Of a stretch of DNA of 41,981 nucleotides, positions 8,034 through 17,989 are shown piece by piece. Origin of the DNA: Gemmatimonadota bacterium. Its GTDB lineage: Bacteria; Gemmatimonadota; Gemmatimonadetes; Palauibacterales; Palauibacteraceae. Both the position numbers and the translations under genes were made by a program. Numbering within the stretch: the first letter of the stretch is position 1; every line of letters starts with the position of its first letter. Location of the stretch: NCBI GenBank assembly GCA_029861425.1, contig JAOTZH010000010.1:1-41981 (forward strand), read 5' to 3'. Below the pieces are notes generated by a model. The model was not told where the DNA came from and ran no database searches. It worked only from the letters and a program-made list of their open reading frames with translations.

Positions 8034-9967
8034 CTCAGTCCGATCTGGTGACGCCACACCCACTCGACGCACAGCAACGCGATCGCGAGCGCGAACGGCC
8101 AGACCGGTCGGGGCGTGCGCGCCTCGACCGCCGACCTCGCTTGCACTGCCGGCGCGATCGATGCGACGTCCGCTGGCGGCCCCGGCAGGAGCTCGACCGC
8201 GTCGGAGAGAATCTCGAGTGGTCTTTCGCTCGCGAACTCTCCGTCCGGTCCTTCGCCTCCCAGCCGGAGTGTGTAGCGGCCAGCGGGCAGGCCGTTCGCC
8301 ACCACCCGCCCGTCCGGAGTGGGCCACGCGCCGGAGAAGACTTCCGCCCCCTCGTCGTCCGAGACCGTGATGGCGAGGTCCGTCACTCCCGAACGAACCC
8401 GCCACTCGAGCGGTTGGCCCGGCGGCGGCACGGCGACGAGCGCGACGAGCCGGGACACCGCGTCCTCGACGAGCCAGCCCACGACCCCGGAGAGCACGCC
8501 GTCGTACACCCGTCGTGCCGGACCGCCCCGCGAAGCCCACCGCCACCAGTCTGCCCCGGAAGCGACCGCCCACCGGACGGGACCGCGCTCCCCGGCGATC
8601 ATGAGCGGCCGCGCCTCGCCGCGTCGTCCCCTGTTCGCCGTCAGCACCGTCCAGGAGCCGCTCTCATCGACCGCGTACAGCTCCGTCATCGGAGGGAGCG
8701 GGTCCAGGTCGACGTCGGTCAGCAACGCGGCGGCGGGGCTCGGGGGGATGGGTCGCATGGCGTACCATTCCCCGGGCACCGGGCCGGTCAGTCGCACACC
8801 GGCCCCGGGGACGTCGCCCGCGCCACGCGGCAGGAACAGGACCCGGGGATGCGAACCCAGGGCGCGCTCCAGCCAGTCGGGCAGCTCGTCGGGGGCGCCC
8901 TGGGCCACGAGCAGCCGGGCACCGGTCAGGGCTCGTCGGACAACCGCCTCCTCGACCACGCGCGGCCGGGCGTCCAGCTCCAGGTATCGCCCGTCGGCCA
9001 GGCGCATGAACCCGCGGGCCCCGCCCAGTACCAGCCGCTCGAGCGACGGCAGCATGAAGCGGGATTCCCAATCCGGTGCCGTCGAGATGAGAACCGCGCC
9101 GGTAGCCGACTCGGAGATCTCGACCCAGGTGGGCACGCGGTCCGAGACTCCGAGTGGGTCTGCTCCGGCCCCGAGCACGACCTCGTAGCGCCGCCAGGCC
9201 GCCTCTTCCCCGGGATCGAGGGGCACGAAACTCAGCTCGGTCACGGAGCCCCGTCCGGCGGTCGGTCGCTCGACTCGTTCGCGGGCCAGGACCGCCTCGT
9301 CGAGGACGAGCTCGACCATGACGCTGTCTCCCGCACCTCCGGTCGCACGCAGCTCCACGTTCACTCGCACGGTGTCACCGGCTCGGGCCCTTTGTGGAGC
9401 TCGGACCGCGGCGATGCCGACGCGATCCACCGGCTCGGTCACCCGGATCTCGCGTACGCCGAGCCCGAGACCGCTGGCGACCTCGAGCGCCTCGACGCGG
9501 TCCCCCCAGTCGCCGTCGGTCACGACCCAGACGCTATCGGCCCCACCGAGCCTGGCGGCCTCGAACGCGGGACGTACACGCGTGCGAGCGTCGGCCGCGA
9601 CCAGGGAGTCGAGCTCCAGCCGCGGTATGCCGACCACGTCCTCCCCGAAACGATAGAGGCGGTCGGGGTCGAGCGCCGCGGCCTCGGAAAGCGCAGAGTC
9701 CAGCCGCGACCGGGCACCTTCGTCTCCGGGGCGCACCGGGAGTCCCATGCTCGCCGAGGCGTCGATGAGCACCACTCGCTCCGGCGCACCGACCACGCGT
9801 CCACGGAACGCTGGCAGTGCCAGCCCGGCGAGGATGAGAAACAGCGCGATCGCTCTGAGGGTCGCCGGCCCGGACCTCCCCGACACGCGCTCCTCGCGCG
9901 CGCCGTAGGCCCAGAGCACCAACCCAAGCGCCGCAAGGGCGGCAAATAGCAGGACGAGGGGACTCAC
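8030..9967 (-). CDS. Membrane protein with von Willebrand-type domain (BatA-like architecture), function unknown
   Basis: About 645 aa from a GTG at 9967, 13 bases after the M23 peptidase stop. The first 55 residues hold two membrane segments (LVLLFAALAALGLVLWAY and LRAIALFLILAGLALPAF), and a third lies at the very C-terminus (WPFALAIALLCVEWVW). Between them, residue 64 onward reads RVVLIDASASMGLP, a DxSxS metal-ion (MIDAS) site, and later VWVVTDGDWGD, the usual fifth-strand TDG. The following ~400 residues are beta-rich and resemble the extracytoplasmic parts of BatA-like or large DUF-type membrane proteins. No enzyme motif is visible. It sits between a wall hydrolase and ftsY directly behind ftsZ, so a role in envelope assembly or division is possible but is only inferred from position. 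Confidence 0.75.
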   Translation of the reverse strand: MSPLVLLFAALAALGLVLWAYGAREERVSGRSGPATLRAIALFLILAGLALPAFRGRVVGAPERVVLIDASASMGLPVRPGDEGARSRLDSALSEAAALDPDRLYRFGEDVVGIPRLELDSLVAADARTRVRPAFEAARLGGADSVWVVTDGDWGDRVEALEVASGLGLGVREIRVTEPVDRVGIAAVRAPQRARAGDTVRVNVELRATGGAGDSVMVELVLDEAVLARERVERPTAGRGSVTELSFVPLDPGEEAAWRRYEVVLGAGADPLGVSDRVPTWVEISESATGAVLISTAPDWESRFMLPSLERLVLGGARGFMRLADGRYLELDARPRVVEEAVVRRALTGARLLVAQGAPDELPDWLERALGSHPRVLFLPRGAGDVPGAGVRLTGPVPGEWYAMRPIPPSPAAALLTDVDLDPLPPMTELYAVDESGSWTVLTANRGRRGEARPLMIAGERGPVRWAVASGADWWRWASRGGPARRVYDGVLSGVVGWLVEDAVSRLVALVAVPPPGQPLEWRVRSGVTDLAITVSDDEGAEVFSGAWPTPDGRVVANGLPAGRYTLRLGGEGPDGEFASERPLEILSDAVELLPGPPADVASIAPAVQARSAVEARTPRPVWPFALAIALLCVEWVWRHQIGLR

Positions 9968-9980
9968 CGGCGGAGTCGCG

Positions 9981-11288
9981 TCAGTCCTGCGTCCTCGCCG
10001 TAGCCGAGGGGATCGGCATCTCGACCCGCTGCAGCAGGCCGAGGGCGTGACCGCTGTTCGCATCGAACAGCTCGCGGTACTCGTCCGCGACCGGTTCGGC
10101 CCGCGGGAACTGCATTCGGGCCGGGTTCACGTGCGAGCCGTCCCGGAGGAACTCGTAGTGGAGGTGAGACGCCGTCGCGAGGCCGCTGGAGCCGACAAAG
10201 CCGATGACCTGGCCCTGCTCTACTCTCGCGCCCGAGCGTACGCCGCGGGCGATGCCGCTGAGGTGCGCGTAGCGGGTGCGCAAATTGTTCGCGTGCCGGA
10301 CCTCGATGGCCGTCCCGTAGCTCCCCCAGCCCCCGGCCCGCGTGACCACTCCTCCTCCAGTCGCGCGCACGGGGGTCCCTCGGGAGGCGCCGTAGTCGAT
10401 TCCCAGGTGCGGCCGGGTGCGCCGAAGCACCGGGTGAAACCGGCGCATGCTGAAACCGCTCGTCACGCGCGCGAGATCGAGCGGGGCGAGCAGAAACTGC
10501 CCCCTGAGCGCCTCGCCCTCCCCATCGTAATATTCGACAGGCTCGCTCTGGTCGGGCTGGAAACGGACGGCGGTCAACAGCCTGTCCCCGTTTCGGAACT
10601 CCGCGGCGAGGATCCGCGCGATCCGCACGGATCCGTCCGGCCGCACGTCCCTCGCCATTACCAGCCGGTATGAGTCGTTCGTTCGAATGTCGCGCCAGAA
10701 GTCGATCTGCCACGCGTAGATCCGGGACAACTGTCCGATCATCTGATCGAGCTGCCCGGCGGTCAGGGCGGGTCCGTCGCCGGAGAGACGCGAATCGTAG
10801 AGGTTGGAACCGATCAGCCCCGCGACGAGGATCGTGTCGCGAACGATCCGCACCGAGTCGAGTCGCGCGTCCCACGGCGCGCCATCCCCTTCCGAGGCGA
10901 GGAGATGCAGCGTCCGGTCGCGGTCCAGCTTCAGACTGATCCGGGACAGAGATTCGCCCGGGCGAACCGCGAACGTGATCTCGGTACCCGGACGAAGACG
11001 ACGGGGACTCTCGTATTCCCTGATGGCCTCGACGACTTCGAGGATTTCGCCGCCGGTCAGACCCTGCGTCCCGAAGACTTCGGCGAGTGTCTGCCCCGAC
11101 TGGAGGCTCTCGACCACTTCGACCGGAGGGGGTGGCGTCGGAATCTCCACGACCTTGATCGGCTCCGGCCCTCCGGACGAGCGGAGGAATGCCCAGACGA
11201 GGGCCGTGCCGACCAGACCGGCCCCGAAGGCCGACCACACTCTTCTGTCGCGTAGAAGCTCCAACCGAACCACCCCTTCATCGCGCAC
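9981..11288 (-). CDS. M23-family peptidoglycan endopeptidase (MepM/Csd3-like)
   Basis: A 435-aa zinc metallopeptidase anchored by one N-terminal membrane segment (SAFGAGLVGTALVWAFL). After a proline-rich linker, residues about 55-150 form OapA/LysM-like modules (LRPGTEITFAVRPGESLSRI). The domain around 170-270 matches the N2 domain of Csd3/MepM (YAWQIDFWRDIRTNDSYRLV). The catalytic LytM domain has HLGIDYGA (H-x3-D) and ATASHLHYEF (H-x-H), so all zinc ligands are present. It probably cuts cross-links in periplasmic peptidoglycan during growth or septation. The GTG at 11288 is 21 bases after the ftsZ stop; GGAGGGC is close before it, and a second GTG five codons on is an alternative. The tail after NPARM is short and unstructured. 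Confidence 0.9.
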   Translation of the reverse strand: MRDEGVVRLELLRDRRVWSAFGAGLVGTALVWAFLRSSGGPEPIKVVEIPTPPPPVEVVESLQSGQTLAEVFGTQGLTGGEILEVVEAIREYESPRRLRPGTEITFAVRPGESLSRISLKLDRDRTLHLLASEGDGAPWDARLDSVRIVRDTILVAGLIGSNLYDSRLSGDGPALTAGQLDQMIGQLSRIYAWQIDFWRDIRTNDSYRLVMARDVRPDGSVRIARILAAEFRNGDRLLTAVRFQPDQSEPVEYYDGEGEALRGQFLLAPLDLARVTSGFSMRRFHPVLRRTRPHLGIDYGASRGTPVRATGGGVVTRAGGWGSYGTAIEVRHANNLRTRYAHLSGIARGVRSGARVEQGQVIGFVGSSGLATASHLHYEFLRDGSHVNPARMQFPRAEPVADEYRELFDANSGHALGLLQRVEMPIPSATARTQD

Positions 11289-11309
11289 GCCCTCCGGTCA
11301 GCCGCGCGC

Positions 11310-12515
11310 TCAGTCCATCTGCCGCCGAATGAAGGTCGGGATCTCGAGATCCTCGAACTCCTCGGCCGGATCGGTCCAGGGCTCGTCACTGGCAGCACTG
11401 GCCGCCGCCGCGGCCTCCGCCGCCCGCTCTTCCACGAGCTGGGGACCTTCGTACCGCGACCCGATCACGATCGGTTCCGACCGGATCTCCGTGATCGCCT
11501 CCTGCTCCTGCTGCTGCGGCGGCGCCTGCACGGGCGCGGGCTCGTCTTCTTCGACCGGCTCCCCGAACCCCGTGGCGATTACCGTGACGCGAAGAGCGTT
11601 CCGCAACTCCGGCTCGTGGACGACGCCGAAGATCATCTCACCATCCTCGCCAGACGCTTCCTGGATGATGGAGTTGATCGTCGTGACCTCATCGATCGTG
11701 AGGTCGGGTCCGCCGGTGATGTTCACGAGAACGCCCGTGGCACCGTTGATGGATACGTTGTCGAGCAGGGGAGAGCAAATGGCCTGCTGGGCCGCATCCA
11801 CGGCTCGTTCGTCGCCTTCGGCCCTCCCGGTCCCCATGAGCGCGGCACCGCGATTCGACATGACGGTCCGCACGTCGGCGAAGTCCACGTTCACCTCGCC
11901 GGTGACGCTGATGAGGTCGGAGATCCCCTGCGTAGCGTGCAGGAGCACCTCGTCGGCCTTCTTCAACGCCTCTCGAAAAGTGGTGTCCTTCCCGACCACC
12001 GCCAGCAGCCGCTCGTTGGGCACGACGATCATCGTGTCGACGGCTCGTCGGAGCTCGCGGAGACCCATTTCCGCGTGGCGCATCCGTTTCCTGCCCTCGA
12101 AGTGGAACGGCCGCGTCACGATGGCGATGCAAAGTGCACCCATCTCGCGCGCAATGCGGCCGATCACGGGAGCCGACCCCGTCCCCGTACCGCCCCCCAT
12201 CCCCGCGGTCACGAAGACGAGATCGGCGCCCTCGAGCGACTTTCTCACCTCGTCCTCGGTCTCGGCGATCGCCTGACGCCCGATCTCGGGGCGCGCCCCG
12301 GCGCCGAGGCCCCGCGTGAGTCGCTTGCCGATCTGGATCTTGATGTGCGACTCGGACTGCTTGAGTGCCTGCGAGTCCGTATTCACCGCGATGAACTCGA
12401 CGCCCTCGAGCTTCTCGTCGATCATCCGGTTCACGGCGTTCCCGCCGGCGCCACCCACTCCCACGACCTTCATCCTCGCGTTCCGCGAGATGTTGTCGTC
12501 AAACTCGAACACCAT
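11310..12515 (-). CDS. ftsZ: Cell division GTPase FtsZ
   Basis: Tubulin homologue that forms the division ring. The ATG at 12515 with GGAGG in front gives 401 aa; the ORF track start at 12971 runs into ftsA. The tubulin signature [13 protein letters not shown] is at about 104-116, the nucleotide-binding [15 protein letters not shown] at 17-31, and the synergy (T7) loop is [11 protein letters not shown]. After a ~60-residue linker rich in Gln, Glu and Ala comes the conserved C-terminal peptide [13 protein letters not shown], which binds FtsA and other partners. It is the last gene of the canonical dcw order, 37 bases after ftsA. Confidence 0.99.
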   Translation of the reverse strand: MVFEFDDNISRNARMKVVGVGGAGGNAVNRMIDEKLEGVEFIAVNTDSQALKQSESHIKIQIGKRLTRGLGAGARPEIGRQAIAETEDEVRKSLEGADLVFVTAGMGGGTGTGSAPVIGRIAREMGALCIAIVTRPFHFEGRKRMRHAEMGLRELRRAVDTMIVVPNERLLAVVGKDTTFREALKKADEVLLHATQGISDLISVTGEVNVDFADVRTVMSNRGAALMGTGRAEGDERAVDAAQQAICSPLLDNVSINGATGVLVNITGGPDLTIDEVTTINSIIQEASGEDGEMIFGVVHEPELRNALRVTVIATGFGEPVEEDEPAPVQAPPQQQEQEAITEIRSEPIVIGSRYEGPQLVEERAAEAAAAASAASDEPWTDPAEEFEDLEIPTFIRRQMD

Positions 12516-12552
12516 TTGCCCCTCCGCTCCCCCGGTCCCGTTCACATCCGAC

Positions 12553-13782
12553 CTAAAAGAAATCGCGAATCCAACCTCCGACGCGGGCGATCGCCCGCGT
12601 CGCACCTGCCAGACTGCCGCTCCTTCGCTGCAGACTCCCGTACATCGCCAGGCCGACACCAGTCGCGTAGACCGGCGTCGCCACGGCGTTGGTCGCTCCC
12701 GACAACCCGCTTCCCGGTACGCCGAGGCGCACCGGAAGGTTGAAGACGGAGCGAGCGAGTTCGACCGTCTGAGGGGTGCAGACTCCACCCCCGGCGAGGA
12801 CGATCCCGGCGCCCAGCCGGTCCCGGACCCCCGCCTCCTCCAGCTCGTCGTAGACGAGACCCAGGATCTCGTCGAGACGCTGTTCGATGATGTGCGCGAG
12901 GAGCTCCCGCGAGACACGTCGCCCGGCGCCCAGGGACGGCCCCGACACCTCGAGCTGCTCCTCCGGGTCAACGGCGCTCCGACGGGCCGAGCCGTGATTC
13001 TCCTTCAGGCGGCACGCCTCGTCCTCGGGGACACCGAGGCCTCGCGCCACGTCCCGCGTGATGGCCGATCCGCCCCAGGGCATCGTCGCGACGTGCAGCA
13101 TGCGCTTCCCGCCGTACACGAGGACGTCCGTCGAAGCACCGCCGATCTCGATGAGCGCGACGCCAGCGTCCCGGTCCCCGTCGTCGAGCAGCGACAGACC
13201 CGAGGCCAGGGGAGCGATCACGAACTCCTCCGCTCGATAGCCCGCGCGGTCGACCGCCTTCGCGAGATCGCGGCAGGCCGCCGAATCGGCCGTGACGACG
13301 CTGACATCCGCCTCGAGCCGTGTCGCCATCATCCCGACGGGGTCCTGAATCCCGCCTCGGCCGTCCACCGAGTACTCCTGGCAGATCGCGTGAATCAGCT
13401 GCCGATCGGGAGGCACGGGGACGGCCTGGCCGACCTCCTGGACCCTGCGAACGTGAGTGGGAGTGATCTCTGCGCCGGACACCGCCACGACGCCCCGCGA
13501 CCGCGAGGTCTCCACGTACGCGCTCGGAACCGAGATGAAGACGCCATCCGCTTCACGCCCGGACATCCGCTCGGCCTCCTGCAGCGCCTGCCGCACCGAC
13601 GTCGTCGCGGCCTCGAGGTTGGTGATGGCGGGGCCGTTCATCCCGCCCGCCGGGCTCACGCCGACCCCGATCACGCCGAGCGGATCCCCCGCCTCGCGTC
13701 CGGGCGGGCTCTCCGCGATCACCGCGCACGTCTTCGTCGACCCGACGTCGACGCCGGCGATCACCGCGGATCCGGCGATCAC
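12553..13782 (-). CDS. ftsA: Cell division protein FtsA
   Basis: Actin-like ATPase that tethers FtsZ to the membrane and signals to the septal synthase. At 409 aa it is normal length. [17 protein letters not shown] is the phosphate-1 motif, [14 protein letters not shown] the phosphate-2 motif, and [12 protein letters not shown] the adenosine motif; the 1C subdomain fills about 85-165. The C-terminal [14 protein letters not shown] is an amphipathic membrane-targeting helix after a basic linker. The GTG start overlaps the ftsQ stop by four bases (GTGA), so translation is likely coupled. Confidence 0.97.
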   Translation of the reverse strand: MIAGSAVIAGVDVGSTKTCAVIAESPPGREAGDPLGVIGVGVSPAGGMNGPAITNLEAATTSVRQALQEAERMSGREADGVFISVPSAYVETSRSRGVVAVSGAEITPTHVRRVQEVGQAVPVPPDRQLIHAICQEYSVDGRGGIQDPVGMMATRLEADVSVVTADSAACRDLAKAVDRAGYRAEEFVIAPLASGLSLLDDGDRDAGVALIEIGGASTDVLVYGGKRMLHVATMPWGGSAITRDVARGLGVPEDEACRLKENHGSARRSAVDPEEQLEVSGPSLGAGRRVSRELLAHIIEQRLDEILGLVYDELEEAGVRDRLGAGIVLAGGGVCTPQTVELARSVFNLPVRLGVPGSGLSGATNAVATPVYATGVGLAMYGSLQRRSGSLAGATRAIARVGGWIRDFF

Positions 13783-14537
13783 CTTCCCTCCACGGGTGTC
13801 AGGACGACCTGGGCGGGAAACCGCGCGTCCGCGCGAGCGACCTTCTCCTCCTCGGCTTGCCCGAGGGCGAGCGAGACCCTCCGAAGGGCGAGCTCGGTCT
13901 CATCCCGCGGGAGCAGAACCACACCGGCGTCGGCGGCCGGGAGCATGAAGAAGCCGTACCCATCAGGCGCGCTCTCCACCTGGGAGACGACGGAGATGAA
14001 GCCCGGGTCGGCCCGACCCAGACGATCGAGCACACTCGCCATCTCGCGGATGTCCGGGTCGCTGACGAGGTCGTCCTCCAGCGTGGTCACCCCCTGGATG
14101 ACAGGGAGATCGAGGCCCGCCTCGAACGGCTCGAGCGGGAGGACGCGACCCTCTCCGTTCACCGCGCGTAGCTCGGGGGTGGCGACGAGCGCCACGGGCC
14201 TCTTTTCGACGACGACGACGGAGAGCGCCCTGAGTCCGTCTCGCCGGACGGCGGCCTCCCGAATCATCGGGTGCTGGCGGATGCGGTCCTCGATCCCGTC
14301 GACGCGATCCCAGACGGACGCATCGGGCTCCAGCGCGATCAGCTGGTTGATTTCGTCGGCCGGCACGTAGCGGGTACCGACGATCGTGACGTGCTCGACC
14401 CTGAACGCCGGGAGCGTGGCGAGGAGCCTCGGCACCCACTGCGGTACGCCCAGTCCCAACAGGCCCGCGGCCGCGATCACGAACAGGCGGCGAAGGCCGC
14501 GCCGGGTGACGGAAGAAGGAAGGAGGGCAGCGGTCAC
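13779..14537 (-). CDS. ftsQ: Cell division protein FtsQ/DivIB
   Basis: Bitopic division protein that recruits FtsL/FtsB. The GTG at 14537 (GTGA overlap with murB stop) gives 252 aa; the ORF track adds 77 spurious residues. A basic cytoplasmic tail is followed by one membrane segment (RLFVIAAAGLLGLGVPQWV). The POTRA domain spans about 45-115 (FRVEHVTIVGTRYVPADEI; HPMIREAAVRRD; VVVVEKRPVALV). The remainder is the beta domain (DLPVIQGVT). Sequence conservation is low, as usual for FtsQ, but topology, POTRA and position before ftsA make the call firm. Confidence 0.92.
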   Translation of the reverse strand: MTAALLPSSVTRRGLRRLFVIAAAGLLGLGVPQWVPRLLATLPAFRVEHVTIVGTRYVPADEINQLIALEPDASVWDRVDGIEDRIRQHPMIREAAVRRDGLRALSVVVVEKRPVALVATPELRAVNGEGRVLPLEPFEAGLDLPVIQGVTTLEDDLVSDPDIREMASVLDRLGRADPGFISVVSQVESAPDGYGFFMLPAADAGVVLLPRDETELALRRVSLALGQAEEEKVARADARFPAQVVLTPVEGR

Positions 14538-15427
14538 GCGGCCCCCAGAGCCACGAGACGATCGTGCGCGAACCCCCAGAACCGGATCTCGGGTTCGAGC
14601 CATACCCCGAGCTGCTCGTGCGCACGCCTCCGGGTCTCGATCATCAACTCCACCACGTCCTCCGCCCTCGCATCCCCGTGATTCACGATGAAGTTCGCAT
14701 GGCGCTCGGCGATCTGCGCGTCGCCGAGTCGCGCGCCCCTCATTCCCACCCGGTCGACGATTTCCCAAGCCGAGCCGTGCGGGTCCCCCGGGTTCTTCCA
14801 GGTCGAGCCCACAGACGGGAGCTCGTACACCTGGTCTCCTACCTTACGACTTCTGAAGTCTAAATGCGCGTCCTCTATAAGCATAGGGTCCCCCGGCTCC
14901 GCCTGAAAGCGTGCACCGATGAAGATCCAGGACTCGGGCAAGTCAACGTGACGATAGCGGAAACCCGCGTCGTTGCTGGCGATTCGCACGACCTCGCCGC
15001 CGTCGTCGACCGCCTCTACCCATTCGACCCTGTGCCACAGCCATTCGTCTCGTGAACCGGCGTTCATGCGCAGCCCACCGCCGATCGTCCCCGGCACCGC
15101 TTCCAGGAAGCGGAATCCCTTTCGCGCTTGCCGACGCGCGGCGTTTGCGAGGGCCGGAAGACGCGCCGCGCCGCCGGCCTCGATCGCACCTTCTGAGACG
15201 GTCAGACGATCGAAGTCCCGACCCAGGATGATCACCGGCTCGTCGACTCCGTCATCCGAGATGAGGACGTTCGCTCCCGTTCCCAGAACCAGGTGCGCCC
15301 CCCCCTCGAGAGCGGCCAGAACCCGCTTCACTTCGTCGATCGTGTCCGGCCTGGCCAGGCGGCGCGCGCACCCACCGATCCGATAGCGCGCGAGGGCGGC
15401 GAGGGGGACGTCAGACTCCCACTCCAC
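14534..15427 (-). CDS. murB: UDP-N-acetylenolpyruvoylglucosamine reductase MurB
   Basis: FAD enzyme reducing UDP-GlcNAc-enolpyruvate to UDP-MurNAc in the cytosol. At 297 aa it has the length of the shorter type II enzymes. FAD-binding segments are LVLGTGANVLISDDGVDEP and FLEAVPGTIGGGLRMNAG. The catalytic Ser lies in PSVGSTWKNP, the C-terminal Glu in WLEPEIRFWG, and ERHANFIVNHGDA is the family signature. It begins with GTG immediately after the murC TAG stop and overlaps ftsQ by four bases. No ddl gene separates it from ftsQ. Confidence 0.97.
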   Translation of the reverse strand: MEWESDVPLAALARYRIGGCARRLARPDTIDEVKRVLAALEGGAHLVLGTGANVLISDDGVDEPVIILGRDFDRLTVSEGAIEAGGAARLPALANAARRQARKGFRFLEAVPGTIGGGLRMNAGSRDEWLWHRVEWVEAVDDGGEVVRIASNDAGFRYRHVDLPESWIFIGARFQAEPGDPMLIEDAHLDFRSRKVGDQVYELPSVGSTWKNPGDPHGSAWEIVDRVGMRGARLGDAQIAERHANFIVNHGDARAEDVVELMIETRRRAHEQLGVWLEPEIRFWGFAHDRLVALGAA

Positions 15428-16846
15428 CTAGGAGAGCGCTCCGCCGCGAGCCGCCCCTCCGGGAGACGACCGCGCGGCCCGAGCCGCGGCTTCGTGCGCG
15501 ATCGCCGTGACGTCGCCCGCGCCCATGAACGCGATCACCCGTCGATTGGCCCCCGCGACCGCCGCGTCGGCCAGCGCGAGCGCCTCGCTGCCGTCGACGA
15601 GCGCGCCGGAGAAGCCGGGCGACGCGACGATGAGATCTGAGCTCACACCCTCGATCGGCTCCTCGCGAGCCGGGTAGATCGGCAATACGGACACGCGGTC
15701 GGCCGACTCGAGCGCGGTTCCGAATTCGGCCGCGAAGTCGCGAGTCCTCGTGAAGAGGTGTGGCTGAAATACGACTTCGATGGCGGCATCCGGGTAGGCC
15801 GCGTGAAGGGCTTCGATCGAAGCCGCCACCTCGGTCGGGTGGTGTGCGTAATCGTCGACGAGTGTCGCCGAGCCCCAGGTACCGAGCACTTCCAGTCGCC
15901 GCCCGACTCCGGAAAACCCGGCCAGGCCGCGAGCCGCAGCGGACGGCCGCGCGCCCAGCGCGAGCGCCACGGCGAAGGCCCCGGCCGCATTTTGCGCGTT
16001 GTGCCGGCCGGGCACTCTCAGTGTGACGTCCGTTTCGCCGCCGGCCCAGATGATCCGCCACCGCCCGTGCGGCGCGTGGGGTGCGAGCCGAAAGTCGGCA
16101 TCGTCGGCGAACCCGTACGACCGCGAACCGGCGTAGTCGGCTCCGAGGGACCGGGCTCCGGCATCGTCCGCGCAAAACAGAAGACCGGTGCCGCCGTCGG
16201 CCCGGCCCGCGAATTCGGCGAAGGCCGCGCGCACCCCGTCGAAGTCGCCATACGTGTCGAGGTGTTCCGCCTCCAGCGAGCTCACCAGCGCGACGGTCGG
16301 GTCGAGCTCGAGGAAGGACCGGTCGTACTCGTCGGCTTCAACCACCGACGGCCCGGTCCCAGTGCGCGCGAACCCGCCCCATGCTCCGACGTGGCCTCCC
16401 ACCATCACGGTCGGATCGAGGCCCGCCGCCTCGCACGCGAAGCCTGTCATCGCGGTGATGGTCGTCTTCCCGTGCGTGCCCGCGATTCCCGCCAAGGGAC
16501 GTCCGTTCAGGGCCGCTCCGAGAGCCCGGGCCCGGCGCAAGACGCGGACGCCGGAACGGAGAGCCGCCTGCACCTCTGGTGCGTCGTCGGGCACGGCCGA
16601 GGTGCGCACGAGGAGGTCGACGCCGTCTACATGCGACGCCCCGTGGCCGGCGGCCACGGCGATGCCGAGAGACGTCAGGTCGCCGTGATCGCCCGGCGAC
16701 CGATCGCAGCCGTCCACCTCGTAGCCGGCGTGGCGCATGAGCTTGGCCAGCCCGCGCATACCCGCCCCCCCGATGCCCACGAGGTGAATGCGGCCTCCGG
16801 GAGCGGGCAAATCGTCTCGCGTCGCGAGACGCGGCGAATCGTTCAT
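15428..16846 (-). CDS. murC: UDP-N-acetylmuramate--L-alanine ligase MurC
   Basis: Adds L-Ala to UDP-MurNAc using ATP, the first amino acid of the stem peptide. The ATG at 16846 gives 472 aa. The N-terminal Rossmann motif is IHLVGIGGAGMRGLAKLM; the ATP-binding P-loop is GIAGTHGKTTITAM; the metal site is VVEADEYDRSFLEL and AEHLDTYGDF; and GRHNAQNAAGA plus DDYAHHPTEV complete the Mur ligase pattern. The ORF-track start at 17041 overlaps murG and has no support. The gap after murG is 19 bases. Confidence 0.97.
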   Translation of the reverse strand: MNDSPRLATRDDLPAPGGRIHLVGIGGAGMRGLAKLMRHAGYEVDGCDRSPGDHGDLTSLGIAVAAGHGASHVDGVDLLVRTSAVPDDAPEVQAALRSGVRVLRRARALGAALNGRPLAGIAGTHGKTTITAMTGFACEAAGLDPTVMVGGHVGAWGGFARTGTGPSVVEADEYDRSFLELDPTVALVSSLEAEHLDTYGDFDGVRAAFAEFAGRADGGTGLLFCADDAGARSLGADYAGSRSYGFADDADFRLAPHAPHGRWRIIWAGGETDVTLRVPGRHNAQNAAGAFAVALALGARPSAAARGLAGFSGVGRRLEVLGTWGSATLVDDYAHHPTEVAASIEALHAAYPDAAIEVVFQPHLFTRTRDFAAEFGTALESADRVSVLPIYPAREEPIEGVSSDLIVASPGFSGALVDGSEALALADAAVAGANRRVIAFMGAGDVTAIAHEAAARAARSSPGGAARGGALS

Positions 16847-16865
16847 GGTCGTTTCCGCGTTTGGG

Positions 16866-17987
16866 TCATCGCGCGTCCGTCGTTCGCGCGAGCTCGAGGA
16901 CGGCGCCCGCGATCTCGGCCGCCGCGGTCGGACGCGCACGGGAACGTGCCGCGGAGGACATGGTCTGCAGCCGCCCGGCGTCTTCGAGAAGCGAGCGACA
17001 GCTTCTCCACAGTTCTCCGGTCGAGAGGTCACGTTCTTCATGCGCGACGGCGGCGCCGGCGTCCGCCAGCGCCCGCGCGTTCAGGACCTGGTGGTTCGCC
17101 GCGGCAGTCGGCAGAGGGACGAGCACGGACGGGACCCCCGCCGCGCACAACTCGGCCACGAGCATGGCCCCGGCGCGGCTCAGGGCGAGCGTCGCCCGAT
17201 CCAGTTGCCGACCGAGGTCTCTGATGAACGGGACGACACGAATTCGGGCGGCGGCGGAGAGCGAGGCCGCCTCGGACTCGACGCGATCGGCGTGGTCCCG
17301 GCCGGCGATCCAGACGATGGATACGTCATCCGGTACCGCATCCTCGGCCGCTTCCGACAGGTCCGCCAGGAGCCGCTCGTTGATCGCACGCGCCCCCTGG
17401 CTTCCTCCGACCACGAGCAGGATCCGTCCCTCCGGCCAGTCGAAGCCCGTCGACTCACCGTTCTCCCTGGAGGGGGCGACGGGGTTCCCCGAGTCGACCA
17501 CCCGCGTGTTCGGCCCCACCTCCAGCCGCCCGCGTGCTTCCGGATACCCGAGGTGTACCTGGGCGGCCCGCCGGGCCATGAGCCGTGTCACGATCCCGGG
17601 CTCGGCGTTCTGCTCCTGAAGGACGATCGGTATCCGCTTGAGACGTGACCACCACAGTGCGGCGCCGGAGACGTAGCCGCCGGTGCCCACGACGACGTGA
17701 GGGCGAAACGACCGAAACGCCTTCGACACCCCGACCACGACCGCGGGCGCCGTCCAGATCAGGCGCCAGTTGCGCCACGGTTGCGCCCGACGGATCGGCT
17801 CGAGCGGTAGCAGCCGGTGCGCGTATCCGGACTCGGGCAGGACGCGCGCCTCGATCCCCCGGCGGCTGCCGACGAAGAAGCACTCGGTATCGGGCTCGAG
17901 AGCCCGCGCGGCTTCCGCGATGTTGAGCGCCGGGTAGAGATGGCCCCCGGTCCCGCCCCCCGTGAACAGGATGCGCGCGCCGGCCAC
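16866..17987 (-). CDS. murG: UDP-GlcNAc:lipid I N-acetylglucosaminyltransferase MurG
   Basis: Inner-leaflet GT28 glycosyltransferase that converts lipid I to lipid II. At 373 aa it is normal length. The lipid/acceptor-binding loop is FTGGGTGGHLYPALN, the second loop VGTGGYVSGAAL, the UDP-GlcNAc site VVGGSQGARAIN and LSRAGAMLVAEL, and VPLPTAAANHQVLNA follows. It starts with GTG two bases after the ftsW TGA stop. Confidence 0.97.
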   Translation of the reverse strand: MAGARILFTGGGTGGHLYPALNIAEAARALEPDTECFFVGSRRGIEARVLPESGYAHRLLPLEPIRRAQPWRNWRLIWTAPAVVVGVSKAFRSFRPHVVVGTGGYVSGAALWWSRLKRIPIVLQEQNAEPGIVTRLMARRAAQVHLGYPEARGRLEVGPNTRVVDSGNPVAPSRENGESTGFDWPEGRILLVVGGSQGARAINERLLADLSEAAEDAVPDDVSIVWIAGRDHADRVESEAASLSAAARIRVVPFIRDLGRQLDRATLALSRAGAMLVAELCAAGVPSVLVPLPTAAANHQVLNARALADAGAAVAHEERDLSTGELWRSCRSLLEDAGRLQTMSSAARSRARPTAAAEIAGAVLELARTTDAR

Positions 17988-17989
17988 GC

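Noticed and set aside
8048-9949. 633-aa plus-strand ORF
   Set aside because: Antisense to the vWA-like membrane protein, which has signal, MIDAS and membrane segments.
12316-14370. 684-aa plus-strand ORF
   Set aside because: Antisense to ftsA, ftsQ and ftsZ; low complexity composition.
14534-14540. Looked for ddl between murB and ftsQ
   Set aside because: murB and ftsQ overlap by four bases, so no gene can fit.
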